Source: Luteimonas arsenica (GTDB taxonomy: Bacteria; Pseudomonadota; Gammaproteobacteria; Xanthomonadales; Xanthomonadaceae). Taken from it: 64,000 nt of DNA. Both the position numbers and the translations under genes were made by a program. Below the pieces are notes generated by a model that saw only the letters and a program-made list of their open reading frames with translations, was not told the origin of the DNA and did not search any database. The stretch is from contig NZ_SJRW01000001.1 in the NCBI RefSeq assembly GCF_004352825.1, positions 1,302,001-1,366,000 on the forward strand, read 5' to 3'. Shown in pieces: positions 31,910 through 42,814 of this stretch (position 1 is the stretch's first letter; each line of letters begins with the position of its first letter).

Positions 31910-33249
31910 GTGGAGCGGCCGGCCCGGGGTCGGCGCACGAGGCCGCGGAGCGGTCCTGGATCGCCTCGCGCGGCCGTGCGCTTTCGGGCGACCTCAGCGT
32001 GCCCGGCGACAAGTCGGTGTCGCATCGCGCGGTGATGTTCGCCGCGCTGGCCGACGGCCGCTCGCGCATCGATGGCTTCCTTGAAGGCGAGGACACCCGC
32101 GCCACCGCGGCGATCTTCTCGGCGATGGGCGTGTGCATCGAAGCGCCGTCGCCTTCGTGCCGCATCGTCCATGGCGTCGGCATTGACGGCCTGCGCGCGC
32201 CCGCGGACGTGCTTGACTGCGGCAACTCCGGCACCGCGATGCGCCTGCTGGCGGGCCTGCTCGCCGGGCAGCGCTTCGACTGCGTACTCGCGGGCGACGC
32301 TTCGCTGTCGAAGCGGCCGATGCTGCGGGTGATGGCGCCGCTGCGCGAAATGGGCGCGACGATCGATTCGGATGACGGCGAGCGCCCGCCGCTGCGGATC
32401 TCCGGCGGCCGGCCGCTGCGCGGCATCGCCTTCGATTCCCCGGTGGCCAGCGCGCAGGTGAAGTCCGCCGTGCTGCTGGCGGGGCTGTACGCGCAGGGCG
32501 AGACCGCGGTTCGTGAGCCGCGGCCCACGCGCGACTACACCGAGCGCATGCTCGCCGCCTTCGGCTGGCCGGTGGAGTTCGCGCCGGGCGAGGCGCGGTT
32601 GTCGGGCGGACATCGCCTGCAGGCCCGGGACATCGAGGTTCCCGGCGATTTCTCCTCGGCGGCCTTCTTCATCGTCGCCGCGACCCTGGTGCCGGGGTCG
32701 TCGCTGCGGCTGCGCTCGGTGGGCGTGGATCCGCGCCGCACCGGGCTGCTGGAGGCGCTGCGCATGATGGGCGCCGACATCCGCGAGACCGGGCGCCGCG
32801 ACGGCGTCTGTGGGCCGGTGGCCGATATCGAGGTGCGGCACGCGCCGCTGCACGGCATCGACCTGCCGGAAGCGCTGGTCGCCGACATGATCGACGAGTT
32901 CCCCGTGTTCGCGGTGGCCGCGGCCTGCGCCAAAGGCTGCACCCGCGTCACAGGTGCCGGCGAGCTCCGGGTGAAAGAGTCCGACCGCATCCATGCCATG
33001 GCTTCGGGCCTGGCGGCCTTGGGCGCCCGCGTGGAGGAAACCGCCGACGGCATGCTGCTCGAAGGCGGCCGGCTGGGCGGCGGGCGGGTCGACAGCCTGG
33101 GCGACCACCGCATCGCGATGGCCTTCGCGGTGGCGGCGCAGCAGGCGGAAGGCGAGGTCGGAATCGACGACGTCGCCAATGTGGCGACGTCGTTCCCTGG
33201 ATTCGAGGCGCTGGCGCAGGCCGCGGGATTCGGCCTGCGCCAAGCCTGA
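31906..33249 (+). CDS. aroA: 3-phosphoshikimate 1-carboxyvinyltransferase (EPSP synthase) AroA
   Basis: AroA joins phosphoenolpyruvate to shikimate-3-phosphate in the shikimate pathway. Motifs: SVPGDKSVSHRAVMFAALA, DCGNSGTAMRLLAGLLAG, AQVKSAVLLAGLYA, PGDFSSAAFFIVAA, DEFPVFAVAAACA, GAGELRVKESDRIHAM and LGDHRIAMAFAVAA. It starts at GTG 31906, overlapping the pheA stop, because the in-frame ATG codons upstream lie inside pheA. The 447-residue length includes a roughly 20-residue N-terminal extension. It lacks the Escherichia coli-type LPGSKS start and has PGDKS, closer to class II-like variants, so herbicide sensitivity should not be assumed. Confidence 0.95.
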   Translation: MSGAAGPGSAHEAAERSWIASRGRALSGDLSVPGDKSVSHRAVMFAALADGRSRIDGFLEGEDTRATAAIFSAMGVCIEAPSPSCRIVHGVGIDGLRAPADVLDCGNSGTAMRLLAGLLAGQRFDCVLAGDASLSKRPMLRVMAPLREMGATIDSDDGERPPLRISGGRPLRGIAFDSPVASAQVKSAVLLAGLYAQGETAVREPRPTRDYTERMLAAFGWPVEFAPGEARLSGGHRLQARDIEVPGDFSSAAFFIVAATLVPGSSLRLRSVGVDPRRTGLLEALRMMGADIRETGRRDGVCGPVADIEVRHAPLHGIDLPEALVADMIDEFPVFAVAAACAKGCTRVTGAGELRVKESDRIHAMASGLAALGARVEETADGMLLEGGRLGGGRVDSLGDHRIAMAFAVAAQQAEGEVGIDDVANVATSFPGFEALAQAAGFGLRQA

Positions 33250-33258
33250 GAAGCCGCC

Positions 33259-33840
33259 TCAGCGGTCGATGCGGAAGGTCACCGGAACCTGCACGTCGGA
33301 GGCGATGGCCTGGCCGTCGCGGACGGCAGGCTCGAAGGTCCATTGGCGCACGGCGTCCAGGGCGGCCTGGTCGAGCTCGCGTGAGCCGCTGCGACGGACG
33401 ACCTGGACGTCCAGCGGCTTGCCGGCGGCGTCGATGCTGGCGCCGACCAGTACGGTGCCTTCCTCGCGCTTGCGGTAAGCCTCGACCGGATACTCCGGCT
33501 CGACGCGGGTCAGCGGGGTGGCTTCGCGGTCGGCGCCGGCCACGGGTGCCGGCGTCTCGGCCCGGGCGCGGGCATCGGCCTCTCGTGCGGCACGGCGTGC
33601 ATCGTCGGCGGCGCGCTCACGCTCGGCGGCCGCGTCCTGACCGTCGCCGATGTCGGCGGCCGGCGGCGGCAGCGTTTCCGGAGCGGTGGTGACGCCCGAT
33701 CGCTGGCTGTAGATCAGCCAGCCGAACGCGAGCAGGGCCAGCAGCAACAGGATCCAGATGAGCGGCGAGGCGGTCTTGCGTTCCGGCTCGTGCGGCGGCG
33801 GCGGGGACTGCGGGGGAATGTTCGGGTTGGGATCGGCCAT
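33259..33840 (-). CDS. Energy transducer TonB-like protein (first of a tandem pair)
   Basis: This 193-residue protein has a proline-rich cytoplasmic start, one membrane span (PLIWILLLLALLAFGWLIY, about residues 26-44) and an Ala/Arg/Glu-rich linker. A C-terminal TonB domain follows: RVEPEYPVEAYRKREEGTVLVGASIDAAGKPL, then RSGSRELDQAALDAVRQWTFEP. AAGGAG is upstream of ATG 33840. No exbB/exbD genes accompany it. With the neighbouring paralogue it looks like a local duplication. Whether it energises outer-membrane receptors or serves another envelope role is unknown. Confidence 0.85.
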   Translation of the reverse strand: MADPNPNIPPQSPPPPHEPERKTASPLIWILLLLALLAFGWLIYSQRSGVTTAPETLPPPAADIGDGQDAAAERERAADDARRAAREADARARAETPAPVAGADREATPLTRVEPEYPVEAYRKREEGTVLVGASIDAAGKPLDVQVVRRSGSRELDQAALDAVRQWTFEPAVRDGQAIASDVQVPVTFRIDR

Positions 33841-33919
33841 GGCGTGCTCCTTGTCTGCGGGTGCAGTACCGGGAGCCTTCCATGAACCGGGTCGACGCCG
33901 CGTGTGCACGCGGCCCTGT

Positions 33920-34537
33920 TCAGCGGGGGCTTTCGAAGGTGATCGGCACGTTCACCACCCCGGCCACCGGGTTGCCGTCGCGCATGGCGGGGCGGAAGCG
34001 CCAGCGCCGGGCAGCGGCCTGGGCCGCCCGGTCCAGGTCCCGCGAGCCGCTGGTGGACGCGACGTCGACCTGTGCGGGCACGCCGCGTGCGTCGACATGG
34101 ATCCGGAGCAGCACTTCGCCGGATTCGCCGCGGCGCAGGGCGCGCGAGGGGTAGCGGGGGCCGGGCGATTCGATCGGCACCGGCGAACTCGCCGAAAGCT
34201 CGGTCGGCGCGGTCTCTGCCGGCGGCGGCGTGGCCGCCGGCGCGGGACCGGCAATCGGCGGCGGCGCAGGCGGTTCCTCGATGCGTGCCCCGGATTCGGG
34301 CGGCTCGGGCATGGTCGGCCCGCCGGACACCCCCGACGTGGGCGGCGCAGGTAGCGGCTGGAACACCGGGGCGGCTGCCGCGGGTGGCTGCTCGTCGGGG
34401 CGCCAGGGCGTGCTGTCGCGCTGGCCCAGCCAGAGCGCGAGGAAAACCAGCAGGCCGACGGCGATGCCACCGGCCACCAGCCACCAGCCGCGGCCGGTGG
34501 GAAGGGGCAGGGGACGGCGTGGGGATGGTGCGGACAT
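33920..34537 (-). CDS. Energy transducer TonB-like protein (second of a tandem pair)
   Basis: This 205-residue paralogue of the adjacent gene has a membrane span at LVAGGIAVGLLVFLALWL (about residues 19-36), a long Pro/Ala linker and the same C-terminal domain. The domain reads SPGPRYPSRALRRGESGEVLLRIHVDARGVPAQVDV and GSRDLDRAAQAAARRWRFRP. Linker composition differs from its neighbour's, while the YPxxA..R...GxVxL core is shared, consistent with an old tandem duplication. The 79-base gap between the two holds only the neighbour's ribosome-binding site. Confidence 0.83.
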   Translation of the reverse strand: MSAPSPRRPLPLPTGRGWWLVAGGIAVGLLVFLALWLGQRDSTPWRPDEQPPAAAAPVFQPLPAPPTSGVSGGPTMPEPPESGARIEEPPAPPPIAGPAPAATPPPAETAPTELSASSPVPIESPGPRYPSRALRRGESGEVLLRIHVDARGVPAQVDVASTSGSRDLDRAAQAAARRWRFRPAMRDGNPVAGVVNVPITFESPR

Positions 34538-34634
34538 GGAAAGCCTTGCGCGTGTGTTGGCCCGATTCTGCCACGCTGCCGCGCAGCAAACCCTGCCGTG
34601 ACACGCGATAATGGCCGATCCAGACACTGCCTGA

Positions 34635-35936
<1,302 letters not shown>

Positions 35937-36078
35937 GCGGCGATACCGGCGGTTTGCGGCAATCGCGGCGGCCGCGGGCGCTGTCATTCCCGGGACGTGT
36001 GCCCGGTCGCGGCGCATAATTCTGACCATCGCGGTCCTGTTTCGTTGCGTTTTTATCGGTTTGCTGGTCAAATTGCGG

Positions 36079-36094
36079 CCAATTGTTCTATTGG
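36079..36094 (+). promoter_or_regulatory. Palindrome overlapping the ribosome-binding site of the LysR gene
   Basis: CCAAT-N6-ATTGG (36079-36094) overlaps the GGAG (36093-36096) that precedes ATG 36105. A wider imperfect dyad (ATTGCGGC ... GCCGCGGCAAT) surrounds it. It could be an autoregulatory LysR operator or an RNA hairpin that hides the ribosome-binding site. Confidence 0.45.
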
Positions 36095-36104
36095 AGCCGC
36101 GGCA

Positions 36105-37091
36105 ATGCAGGATCTGAACGATCTCTATTACTTCGCCATGGTCGTGGACCACGGCGGTTTCGCCGCGGCCGAGCGCGCGCTGGGCATCCCCAAGTCACGG
36201 CTTTCGCGGCGCATCAGCCAGCTCGAGACCGAACTGGGCGTGCGCCTGCTCCAGCGTTCCACGCGTCGCTTCGCGGTGACCGACGTGGGTCAGAGCGTGT
36301 ACCGGCATGCGCAGTCGATGCTGGCCGAGGCCACCGCCGCGCGCGAGGTCGTCGACCGCCTCAGCGCCGAGCCGCGGGGCGTGGTGCGTGCCAGCGTGCC
36401 GGTGGGCCTGGCGCAGCAGCAGATGCCGCAGCTGCTTCCCGAATTCCTCGCGCGCTACCCGCAGGTGCGGGTGCAGATGCACGTCAGCAACCGCCGCGTG
36501 GACGTCATCAACGAAGGCTTCGACGTCGCCATCCGCGTGCGCAACAAGCTCGACGACGACGGCAGCCTGGTGATGCGCAGCTTCGGCCAGATCCAGGAGC
36601 TGCTGGTCGCCAGCCCGACGTATCTCGATCGCGCCGGCCGTCCGACGACCCCCGAGGAGCTCAACGACCACACCACGATGACCATGGGCGAGGACGAAGT
36701 CCGCCAGCGCTGGGAGCTGCAGGGCGCGGACGGCGAAGTGCGCCGGATCGACCTCAAGCCGCGCGTGGCGGGCGGCGACTTCCCGATGCTGATGGCGCTC
36801 GCACGCCAGGGCCTGGGCATCACCATGCTGCCGGAAACGCTGTGCGCCGAAGCCGTGCGCAACGGCGAGCTGGAGGTGGTGCTCCCGCAATGGCACCTGC
36901 CGCAGGGCATCGCCCACCTGGTGTTCGCCTCACGACGCGGCCTGCTGCCGGCGGTGCGGGTGTTCATCGACTTCCTGGCCGAGAAGCTGCCTCCGCTGAT
37001 CGAGTCCTCGCGCCTGGACTGCCAGAGCTGCCACGAGCGCGAAGAGGGGCGGCGCGAAGCGGATGCACGCGAGGCAGCCGCAGCGGCCTGA
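36105..37091 (+). CDS. LysR-family transcriptional regulator
   Basis: This 328-residue regulator has an N-terminal winged helix-turn-helix (residues 1-60: DLNDLYYFAMVVDHGGFAA, then IPKSRLSRRISQLETELG) and a periplasmic-binding-protein-like effector domain from about residue 90. The opening MQDLNDLYYFAMVVDHGGF is typical of a LysR subgroup found widely in Xanthomonadaceae and Pseudomonas. The C-terminus carries a short CQSCHEREEG stretch and an Ala-rich end. There is no divergent target gene, so its regulon cannot be read from context. Confidence 0.9.
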   Translation: MQDLNDLYYFAMVVDHGGFAAAERALGIPKSRLSRRISQLETELGVRLLQRSTRRFAVTDVGQSVYRHAQSMLAEATAAREVVDRLSAEPRGVVRASVPVGLAQQQMPQLLPEFLARYPQVRVQMHVSNRRVDVINEGFDVAIRVRNKLDDDGSLVMRSFGQIQELLVASPTYLDRAGRPTTPEELNDHTTMTMGEDEVRQRWELQGADGEVRRIDLKPRVAGGDFPMLMALARQGLGITMLPETLCAEAVRNGELEVVLPQWHLPQGIAHLVFASRRGLLPAVRVFIDFLAEKLPPLIESSRLDCQSCHEREEGRREADAREAAAAA

Positions 37092-37183
37092 GCGTCCGGC
37101 GTGCGACAATCGCCGTCGCGTGGCGACCCGCGCGTCGGCCTGGATGTCCGGCGGGCTGTAGGGCATTGCCGCGAGGATGTTCC

Positions 37184-37271
37184 GGAAGAGTGGCCGAGCG
37201 GTTGAAGGCACCGGTCTTGAAAACCGGCAAAGGGCAACCTTTCGTGGGTTCGAATCCCACCTCTTCCACCA
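37184..37271 (+). tRNA. tRNA-Ser (anticodon TGA)
   Basis: The sequence starts GGAAGAGTGGCCGAGCGG and ends CCTCTTCCACCA with CCA encoded. Acceptor arms GGAAGAG/CTCTTCC pair perfectly. The anticodon stem CCGGT/ACCGG encloses CTTGAAA, giving anticodon TGA. A long variable arm (AAAGGGCAACCTTTC) confirms a class II tRNA, and GTGGGTTCGAATCCCAC forms the T-arm. It is 88 nt long. Confidence 0.97.
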
Positions 37272-37426
37272 CTGAATGCGGGGTTTTTGCGGTTCCACCG
37301 GGATCCTGTTCGCGCCGTCACACTGCGTGTGGAACTGCGTCCGCGATCGGCTTGCGGCGTACTGGTGTCGGGGTTAGCCTCGCTCACCGGAACAGGGGGT
37401 CACGAAGGTGTCATGAGGGGACAAGG

Positions 37427-38077
37427 ATGACCATCAGGGTCTACGTGGTGGATGACCACGCACTGGTACGCGCCGGGATGCGCATGATCCTGTCGGCAGA
37501 GGCCGACATCGAAGTCGTGGGCGAAGCGGAATCGGGCGAGGATGCGCTGCCCGAGATCCGGGCACTCAAGCCCGACATCGTGCTCTGCGACCTGCACCTG
37601 CCCGGCGTCAGCGGGCTGGAGGTCACCGAGCGCATCGTCCGTGGTGAGTACGGGCCGAGGGTGATCGTGGTGTCGGTGCTGGAGGACGGGCCGATGCCGC
37701 GGCGGATGATCGCCGCGGGCGCCGCGGGCTACGTCGGCAAGGGTGGTGACGCCAAAGAGCTGCTGCGCGCGGTGCGCGAGGTTGCGAGCGGCCGTCGTTT
37801 CCTGGCGAGCCGGGTCGCCCAGTCCCTGGCGCTGTCGGGGCTGGACGCCGACCAGTCGCCGTTCGATTCGCTGTCGCCGCGCGAGACCGAAGTCGCGATG
37901 CTGCTGATCCAGGGCATGCGCCAGGAGGAGATCGCGCGTCGGCTGAGCCTCAGCGCCAAGACCATCAACACGCACAAGACGCGGCTGTTCGAGAAGCTGC
38001 AGGTACACGACAGCATCGCGCTCGCGCGCCTGGCCAGCCAGTACGGCATGGCCGATCCCGCCCACGCCATCATCTAG
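37427..38077 (+). CDS. LuxR-type response regulator, GacA/UvrY-like
   Basis: This 216-residue response regulator has a receiver domain with acidic pocket VVDDH (residues 8-11), phospho-acceptor D55 in LCDLHLPGVSG and the VGKGG lysine region. A C-terminal LuxR helix-turn-helix follows (LSPRETEVAMLLIQGMRQEEIARRLSLSAKTINTHK). The length and the RVYVVDDHALVRAGMRMIL opening fit the GacA/UvrY/LetA group that activates Csr-type small RNAs. The sensor kinase is not adjacent, as is usual for this group. A GGGGACAAGG ribosome-binding sequence precedes ATG 37427. GacA identity is likely but not proven. Confidence 0.85.
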   Translation: MTIRVYVVDDHALVRAGMRMILSAEADIEVVGEAESGEDALPEIRALKPDIVLCDLHLPGVSGLEVTERIVRGEYGPRVIVVSVLEDGPMPRRMIAAGAAGYVGKGGDAKELLRAVREVASGRRFLASRVAQSLALSGLDADQSPFDSLSPRETEVAMLLIQGMRQEEIARRLSLSAKTINTHKTRLFEKLQVHDSIALARLASQYGMADPAHAII

Positions 38078-38121
38078 CTGTCGCCGGCAACGGGCCGGCT
38101 GATCGTTCCGTCATGTCGTCA

Positions 38122-38151
38122 CTCCCGCACACGCGTTCGCGTGTGCGGGAG
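38122..38151. terminator. Convergent hairpin between the response regulator gene and rne
   Basis: CTCCCGCACACGCG (38122-38135) and CGCGTGTGCGGGAG (38138-38151) are perfectly complementary over 14 bases. It lies between two convergent genes, 45 bases past the response-regulator stop and 12 bases past the rne stop. There is no T-run, so it may work as a structural or rho-assisted end. Confidence 0.6.
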
Positions 38152-38162
38152 CTGCGCCATGG

Positions 38163-41100
38163 TCAGGCGCCGGTAGGCGCCTGGTCGTCGTCCTGGCTCG
38201 CAGCCTGGGCGGCGGCGGCCGCATCCGCGGCCTTGGCGGCCGGGGCAGGGGACTCGTCGTCTTCAGGCTGGGCTTCCGCTTCCGGCGCGGATACGGCGTC
38301 AGCGGGTTCGGCTGCATCCACGTCGGCTGCGGCGATGGCCGCTTCTTCCGCGGGCGACGCGGCTTCGGTTCCGGCGGCAACCGGCTCCTGGGTCGCCATC
38401 AGTGCCGGGCCCGCCTTCGCTGCCGAAGTCTCCGGTTCGAGGCCATCGAACAGTCCAGGCGATTCGGGTGCCGCCTGCACCGAGGACGGTGTCTGCGCCG
38501 GAGCCGGCTCATCAATCGTGACGGGAGCGGTCACGGGTTCGGCTTCCACCTCGGGAGCCGCTGCTGCCGGAGCGGGAGCCGGAGCCGGAGTCGGAGCGGG
38601 TGCAGGCGCAGCGGCCTGGACCACGGTCGCGGTTTCCGGGCTGCCTGCCTTGCCAGCCTCGGAGCGGTCTTCCGTCACGTTGGCACTGGCCGCAGCTGCG
38701 CTGGCCGATGCGGCCACGGCGGCTGTCGTCGCCACGGTCGCGGGCGTCGCGGAGGTGGACGCGGCGGGGCGGCTGTCGCCGGCATCGTCCGCGAAGTCGA
38801 ATTCGGGCTGTGAGCTGCGGGCGACGGGCAGTTCGGCATCGCCGTCGGCGCCATCGCCATCACCGTCCACGACCGAGGCCGAGGCGTTTTCCGCGGCGCT
38901 GCCTTCGCCACCACCGCGACGGCGGCGGCGACCACCGCGGCGTCCACGGCGACGCTTCTGCGTGCCTTCGCCCGAAACATTGCCCGCATCTTCGTCACTG
39001 GCTTCGGGCAGGGCAGAGGCATTGGCATCGCTGCTGTCCGATTCCTGCCTGGCGCGGGTCTCGTCGGCTTCGGTCGCCGCCGGCACGGGGGGAGGCGCCT
39101 TCCGCTGAGCTTCCGTGTCCGGCACCGGAGCGTCGGTTTCGGTGCCCACGCCTTGAGCCACGGCCGTGGCGGTCGCCGAAGCGGCCGCGGCGGCGGTGGC
39201 GGCGAAGGCGGCCTTGTCGGTCACGTCCTGCGAATTGGCCGGGGTGGCCGTGGCTGCTTGTGACTGTTCACCGCCGCCACCGCGACGCTGGCGGCCCTGG
39301 CCGCCGCGCTCGCCTTCATTGCGCTCCGGGCGATCGCCGCGCTCACCGCGCTTGCCATCGCGCGCGGGCTTCTCGCGCGGCGGCTTCTGCGCCGTGGCCT
39401 TGCCGTTCTGGCCGTCATTCTGGTTGCCGGAGCGCGCCTGCTTGCCGCCACCCTGGCCAGCGTCGTCGGCGTTGCCGCCGCCGCGGCGCCCGCTGCGACG
39501 ACCGCCGTCGCGGCCGCCATTCCGGTTGCCACGGCCGTCGCGTTCCTGGCGCTGGCCGCGCTCGGCGCGACGCTGTTCGCCGTCGCTGCGGCCATCGCCG
39601 CGGGCAGGCGCTTCCACCGCAGGCTGCGCGCCGAACAGCGACTTCAGCCAGCCGACGATGCCGCCGCTTGCGGCCACGGGCGCCACCGCCACGACCGGCG
39701 CGGGTGCCGGTGCGGGAGCGGGTGCCGGTTCCGGGCGCGGCTCGCGCACGGGCGCCGGGCGCGCGTGCTGGACCTTGGTGACCGCGGCCGCGGGCACGTT
39801 GAGGTTGGCCTTCGTCAGGGCGATGGTCGCCACCTTGCGCGGGGTGCCGCGGCGGTAGCTCGGCTTCGCGGCTTCCTCGTCCAGCTCGTTCGCGCGCAGG
39901 CGGGTGACCTCGTAGTGCGGGGTGTGCAGCTGCTCGTCGGCCACGATCACGATCGGCGCGTCGTGGCGGGTCTCGATCTCGCGCAGGGCGCTGCGCTTCT
40001 CGTTGAGCAGGTAGTTGGCGATCTCCACCGGGGCCTGCACCAGCACCTGTCCGGTGTTGTCCTTCATCGCGTGCTCTTCGGCGAGGCGGATGATGGCCAG
40101 GGCCAGCGATTCCACGCTGCGCATGCGGCCGTGGCCCTCGCAGCGCGGGCAGACGATCTGGCTGGATTCGCCCAGGCTCGCGCGCAGCCGCTGGCGGCTC
40201 ATTTCCAGCAGGCCGAAGCGCGAGATGCGCCCCAGCTGCACGCGCGCGCGATCGTACTTGAGCGCGTTCTGCAGGCGGTTCTCGACCTCGCGCTGGTGCT
40301 TGTTCGACGACATGTCGATGAAGTCGATCACCACCAGGCCGCCGAGGTCGCGCAGGCGCAGCTGGCGCGCCACTTCCTCGGCCGCCTCCAGGTTGGTGTG
40401 GAACGCGGTCTCCTCGATGTCGCCGCCCTTGGTGGCGCGCGCCGAGTTGACGTCGACCGCGGTCAGGGCCTCGGTCTGGTCGATCACCAGCGCGCCGCCC
40501 GAGGGCAGGCGGATGGTGCGCTCGTAGGCGTTCTCGATCTGCGACTCGATCTGGAAGCGGTTGAACAGCGGGACGTCGTCGGTGTAGTGCTTGAGCTTGC
40601 GCAGGTTGTGCGGCATCACCTGCTCGACGAACTCGCGGGCCTCGGCATACATCTCGGGCGTGTCGACCAGGATCTCGCCGATGTCGGCGCGCATGTAGTC
40701 GCGCAGGGCGCGGATGATCAGGCGCGATTCCTGGTAGATCAGGAACGGGGCCGGCTTGGACAGCGCGGCCTCGGCCACGGCCTTCCACACCGACAGCAGG
40801 TAGTCGAGGTCCCACTGCAGCTCTTCGGCATCGCGGCCGACGCCGGCGGTGCGGATGATCACGCCCATATCGTCGGGGATCTGCAGGGCGTCCATCGCCT
40901 TCTTCAGCTCGGCGCGGTCCTCGCCCTCGATCCGGCGCGAGACGCCGCCGGCGGTCGGCGAGTTCGGCATCAGCACCATGTAGCGGCCGGCCAGCGAAAT
41001 GAACGTGGTCAGGGCGGCGCCCTTGTTGCCGCGCTCGTCCTTGTCGACCTGGACGACGACCTCCTGGCCTTCGCGCAGGAGCTCCTTGATGCCGGCCTTG

Positions 41101-41354
41101 TTGTGGTCGACGCCGGAGGCGAAGTAGTCGCGGGAGATTTCCTTCAGCGGCAGGAAGCCGTGGCGTTCGGCGCCGTATTCGATGAAGGCGGCTTCAAGCG
41201 AGGGCTCGATGCGGGTGATGCGGCCCTTGTAGATGTTGGACTTCTTCTGTTCCTTCGAGGGTTGCTCGATGTCGATGTCGTACAGCGTCTGGCCATCGAC
41301 GGTGGCGACGCGCAGTTCCTCTGCCTGCGTCGCGTTGATCAGCATGCGCTTCAT
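38163..41354 (-). CDS. rne: Ribonuclease E
   Basis: RNase E is the endonuclease that starts mRNA decay and scaffolds the degradosome. The 1063-residue protein begins [18 protein letters not shown]. The N-terminal catalytic half has the S1 domain ([24 protein letters not shown]), the metal-binding Asp segments [13 protein letters not shown] and VVIDFIDM, and the zinc-link [10 protein letters not shown]. From about residue 580 the protein is a disordered Ala/Pro/Arg/Gly-rich scaffold with Arg-rich blocks (for example [19 protein letters not shown]), likely RNA-binding and partner-binding. The start was chosen by homology; the frame is open further upstream without family similarity. The 450-base upstream gap fits the long autoregulatory leader known for rne. 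Confidence 0.96.
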   Translation of the reverse strand: MKRMLINATQAEELRVATVDGQTLYDIDIEQPSKEQKKSNIYKGRITRIEPSLEAAFIEYGAERHGFLPLKEISRDYFASGVDHNKAGIKELLREGQEVVVQVDKDERGNKGAALTTFISLAGRYMVLMPNSPTAGGVSRRIEGEDRAELKKAMDALQIPDDMGVIIRTAGVGRDAEELQWDLDYLLSVWKAVAEAALSKPAPFLIYQESRLIIRALRDYMRADIGEILVDTPEMYAEAREFVEQVMPHNLRKLKHYTDDVPLFNRFQIESQIENAYERTIRLPSGGALVIDQTEALTAVDVNSARATKGGDIEETAFHTNLEAAEEVARQLRLRDLGGLVVIDFIDMSSNKHQREVENRLQNALKYDRARVQLGRISRFGLLEMSRQRLRASLGESSQIVCPRCEGHGRMRSVESLALAIIRLAEEHAMKDNTGQVLVQAPVEIANYLLNEKRSALREIETRHDAPIVIVADEQLHTPHYEVTRLRANELDEEAAKPSYRRGTPRKVATIALTKANLNVPAAAVTKVQHARPAPVREPRPEPAPAPAPAPAPVVAVAPVAASGGIVGWLKSLFGAQPAVEAPARGDGRSDGEQRRAERGQRQERDGRGNRNGGRDGGRRSGRRGGGNADDAGQGGGKQARSGNQNDGQNGKATAQKPPREKPARDGKRGERGDRPERNEGERGGQGRQRRGGGGEQSQAATATPANSQDVTDKAAFAATAAAAASATATAVAQGVGTETDAPVPDTEAQRKAPPPVPAATEADETRARQESDSSDANASALPEASDEDAGNVSGEGTQKRRRGRRGGRRRRRGGGEGSAAENASASVVDGDGDGADGDAELPVARSSQPEFDFADDAGDSRPAASTSATPATVATTAAVAASASAAAASANVTEDRSEAGKAGSPETATVVQAAAPAPAPTPAPAPAPAAAAPEVEAEPVTAPVTIDEPAPAQTPSSVQAAPESPGLFDGLEPETSAAKAGPALMATQEPVAAGTEAASPAEEAAIAAADVDAAEPADAVSAPEAEAQPEDDESPAPAAKAADAAAAAQAASQDDDQAPTGA

Positions 41355-41803
41355 TGTTGCGTTCCTCGCGCGCTCTCGCACGCGGAACGCCGGGGCGTTT
41401 CGCCTGGATGTGGCCTGCCGCCGGCGCGCGAGCGCCTGGCGACCCTGGTTGCTTCCAGCGCTGCACACCACGGCGGGCCGCGGGAGCGCTTGTTCCGTTA
41501 TTGCAGTCGTTTCGGGCCGGCGGCTGCGCAGGAACGCCCTGAAGAGGGCAGGCCTGCGCGCCGCGCGGGACATGTTCAGCGCCGGTGCCTGGGCACCGGG
41601 CGATCGCAGCACCTGCCGTCCAGCCGCTAACATGGCTGCCCCGGGGGCAGTGGCCGCGTACTGGACGAACCCGCGGAAGGCCGGCTTTTGGCCGGGGAAC
41701 TTCCTGCGAAATCAGGACCTTGGCTCGCTCATCGAGTGTAGCAGAAAAGCATTCGGCCCGGATGTCCGCGCCGGCCCCGGCACCACCCCACAGGAACCCG
41801 TGC
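41355..41803. promoter_or_regulatory. Divergent intergenic region holding the long rne leader
   Basis: There is no gene here. On the minus strand a TACACT box (41735-41740) would place the rne start site near 41728 and give a leader of about 370 nt, close to the 361 nt of Escherichia coli, where RNase E cleaves its own leader. Several hairpins can be drawn, including GCCGGTGCC/GGCACCGGG near 41581-41601. On the plus strand only the short promoter region of rluC is expected. Leader length is inferred from one -10 match. Confidence 0.5.
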
Positions 41804-42769
41804 ATGACCGACCCAGGCAAGACCCCAGCAACCGGCGGCGTGCGCCTGGTCCGCATCGCCGAGGACCGCGACGGCCAGCGGCTCGACAACTTCCTGCTCG
41901 GCTACCTGAAGGGGGCGCCGCGTTCGCTGGTCTACAAGATCGTGCGCAGCGGGCAGGTCCGCGTGAACGGGGGTCGGGTCCGCGCCGACCGGCGCCTGGA
42001 AGGGGGCGACGAGGTCCGGATCCCGCCGGTGCGGATCGAGGACCCCGCCGCCAAGGGCAGCCCCTCGCCGGGCCTGCTCGAGGCCATGGCCGCCAGCATC
42101 GTGTTCGAGGACGCGCGCCTGCTGGCGATCAGCAAGCCCTCGGGCATCGCCAGCCACGGCGGCAGCGGGATCAGCTTCGGAGTCATCGAGACCCTGCGCG
42201 CCCTGCGCCCGAACCAGGAGCTGGAGCTGGTCCATCGCCTGGATCGCGACACCTCGGGCCTGATGGTGGTGGCCAAGAAGCGCTCCGCCCTGACCGAACT
42301 GCAGGCGCTGATGCGCGAGGATCACGGTGCCGGCCTGCGCAAGCGCTATCTGGCGCTGCTGCTGGGCCGCATGCCTGACGGGGTGATGAGCGTCGATGCG
42401 CCGCTGCACGTCGGCCTGCGCCAGGGCGGGGAGCGCCACGTGCAGGTCGACCCGGCGGGCAAGCCCTCGCTCAGCCATTTCCGCGTGCTGGAGCGCCGCG
42501 GCGGGCATTCCTACTGCGAGGTGCGGATCGAGACCGGCCGCACCCACCAGATCCGCGTGCACGCCCGGCACATCGGCCACGCGGTCGCCGGTGACGACAA
42601 GTATGGCGACGCCGAGGCCAACCGCAGGCTGCGCGACAAGGTCGGCCTGCGCCGCCTGTTCCTGCACGCGACCTCGCTGGAGTTCGCACTGGACGGCGGG
42701 AAGACGCCTTACGTGCTCAACGCGCCGCTGGCGACCGACCTCGTGGATGCCCTGGACCGGCTGGGCTGA
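41804..42769 (+). CDS. rluC: 23S rRNA pseudouridine synthase, RluC type
   Basis: RluC makes pseudouridines 955, 2504 and 2580 in 23S rRNA. The 321-residue protein has an N-terminal S4 RNA-binding domain (QRLDNFLLGYLKGAPRSLVYKIVRSGQVRVNG) and the RsuA/RluA catalytic domain. The domain shows SKPSGIASHGG, LVHRLDRDTSGLMVVAKK with the catalytic Asp, and EVRIETGRTHQIRVH. ATG 41804 with AGGAA upstream is preferred over an in-frame ATG at 41762 that would add an unconserved stretch. It is divergent from rne, the arrangement known from Escherichia coli. Confidence 0.95.
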   Translation: MTDPGKTPATGGVRLVRIAEDRDGQRLDNFLLGYLKGAPRSLVYKIVRSGQVRVNGGRVRADRRLEGGDEVRIPPVRIEDPAAKGSPSPGLLEAMAASIVFEDARLLAISKPSGIASHGGSGISFGVIETLRALRPNQELELVHRLDRDTSGLMVVAKKRSALTELQALMREDHGAGLRKRYLALLLGRMPDGVMSVDAPLHVGLRQGGERHVQVDPAGKPSLSHFRVLERRGGHSYCEVRIETGRTHQIRVHARHIGHAVAGDDKYGDAEANRRLRDKVGLRRLFLHATSLEFALDGGKTPYVLNAPLATDLVDALDRLG

Positions 42770-42814
42770 ATCAGGCCGTACGGCGCCCGTGGCGGCGGGC
42801 GGCAGCGCCCGGGT

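Noticed and set aside
38163-39800. Repeat region (Ala/Pro/Glu-coding) as a DNA satellite
   Set aside because: It is the disordered C-terminal half of RNase E, which is normally low-complexity.
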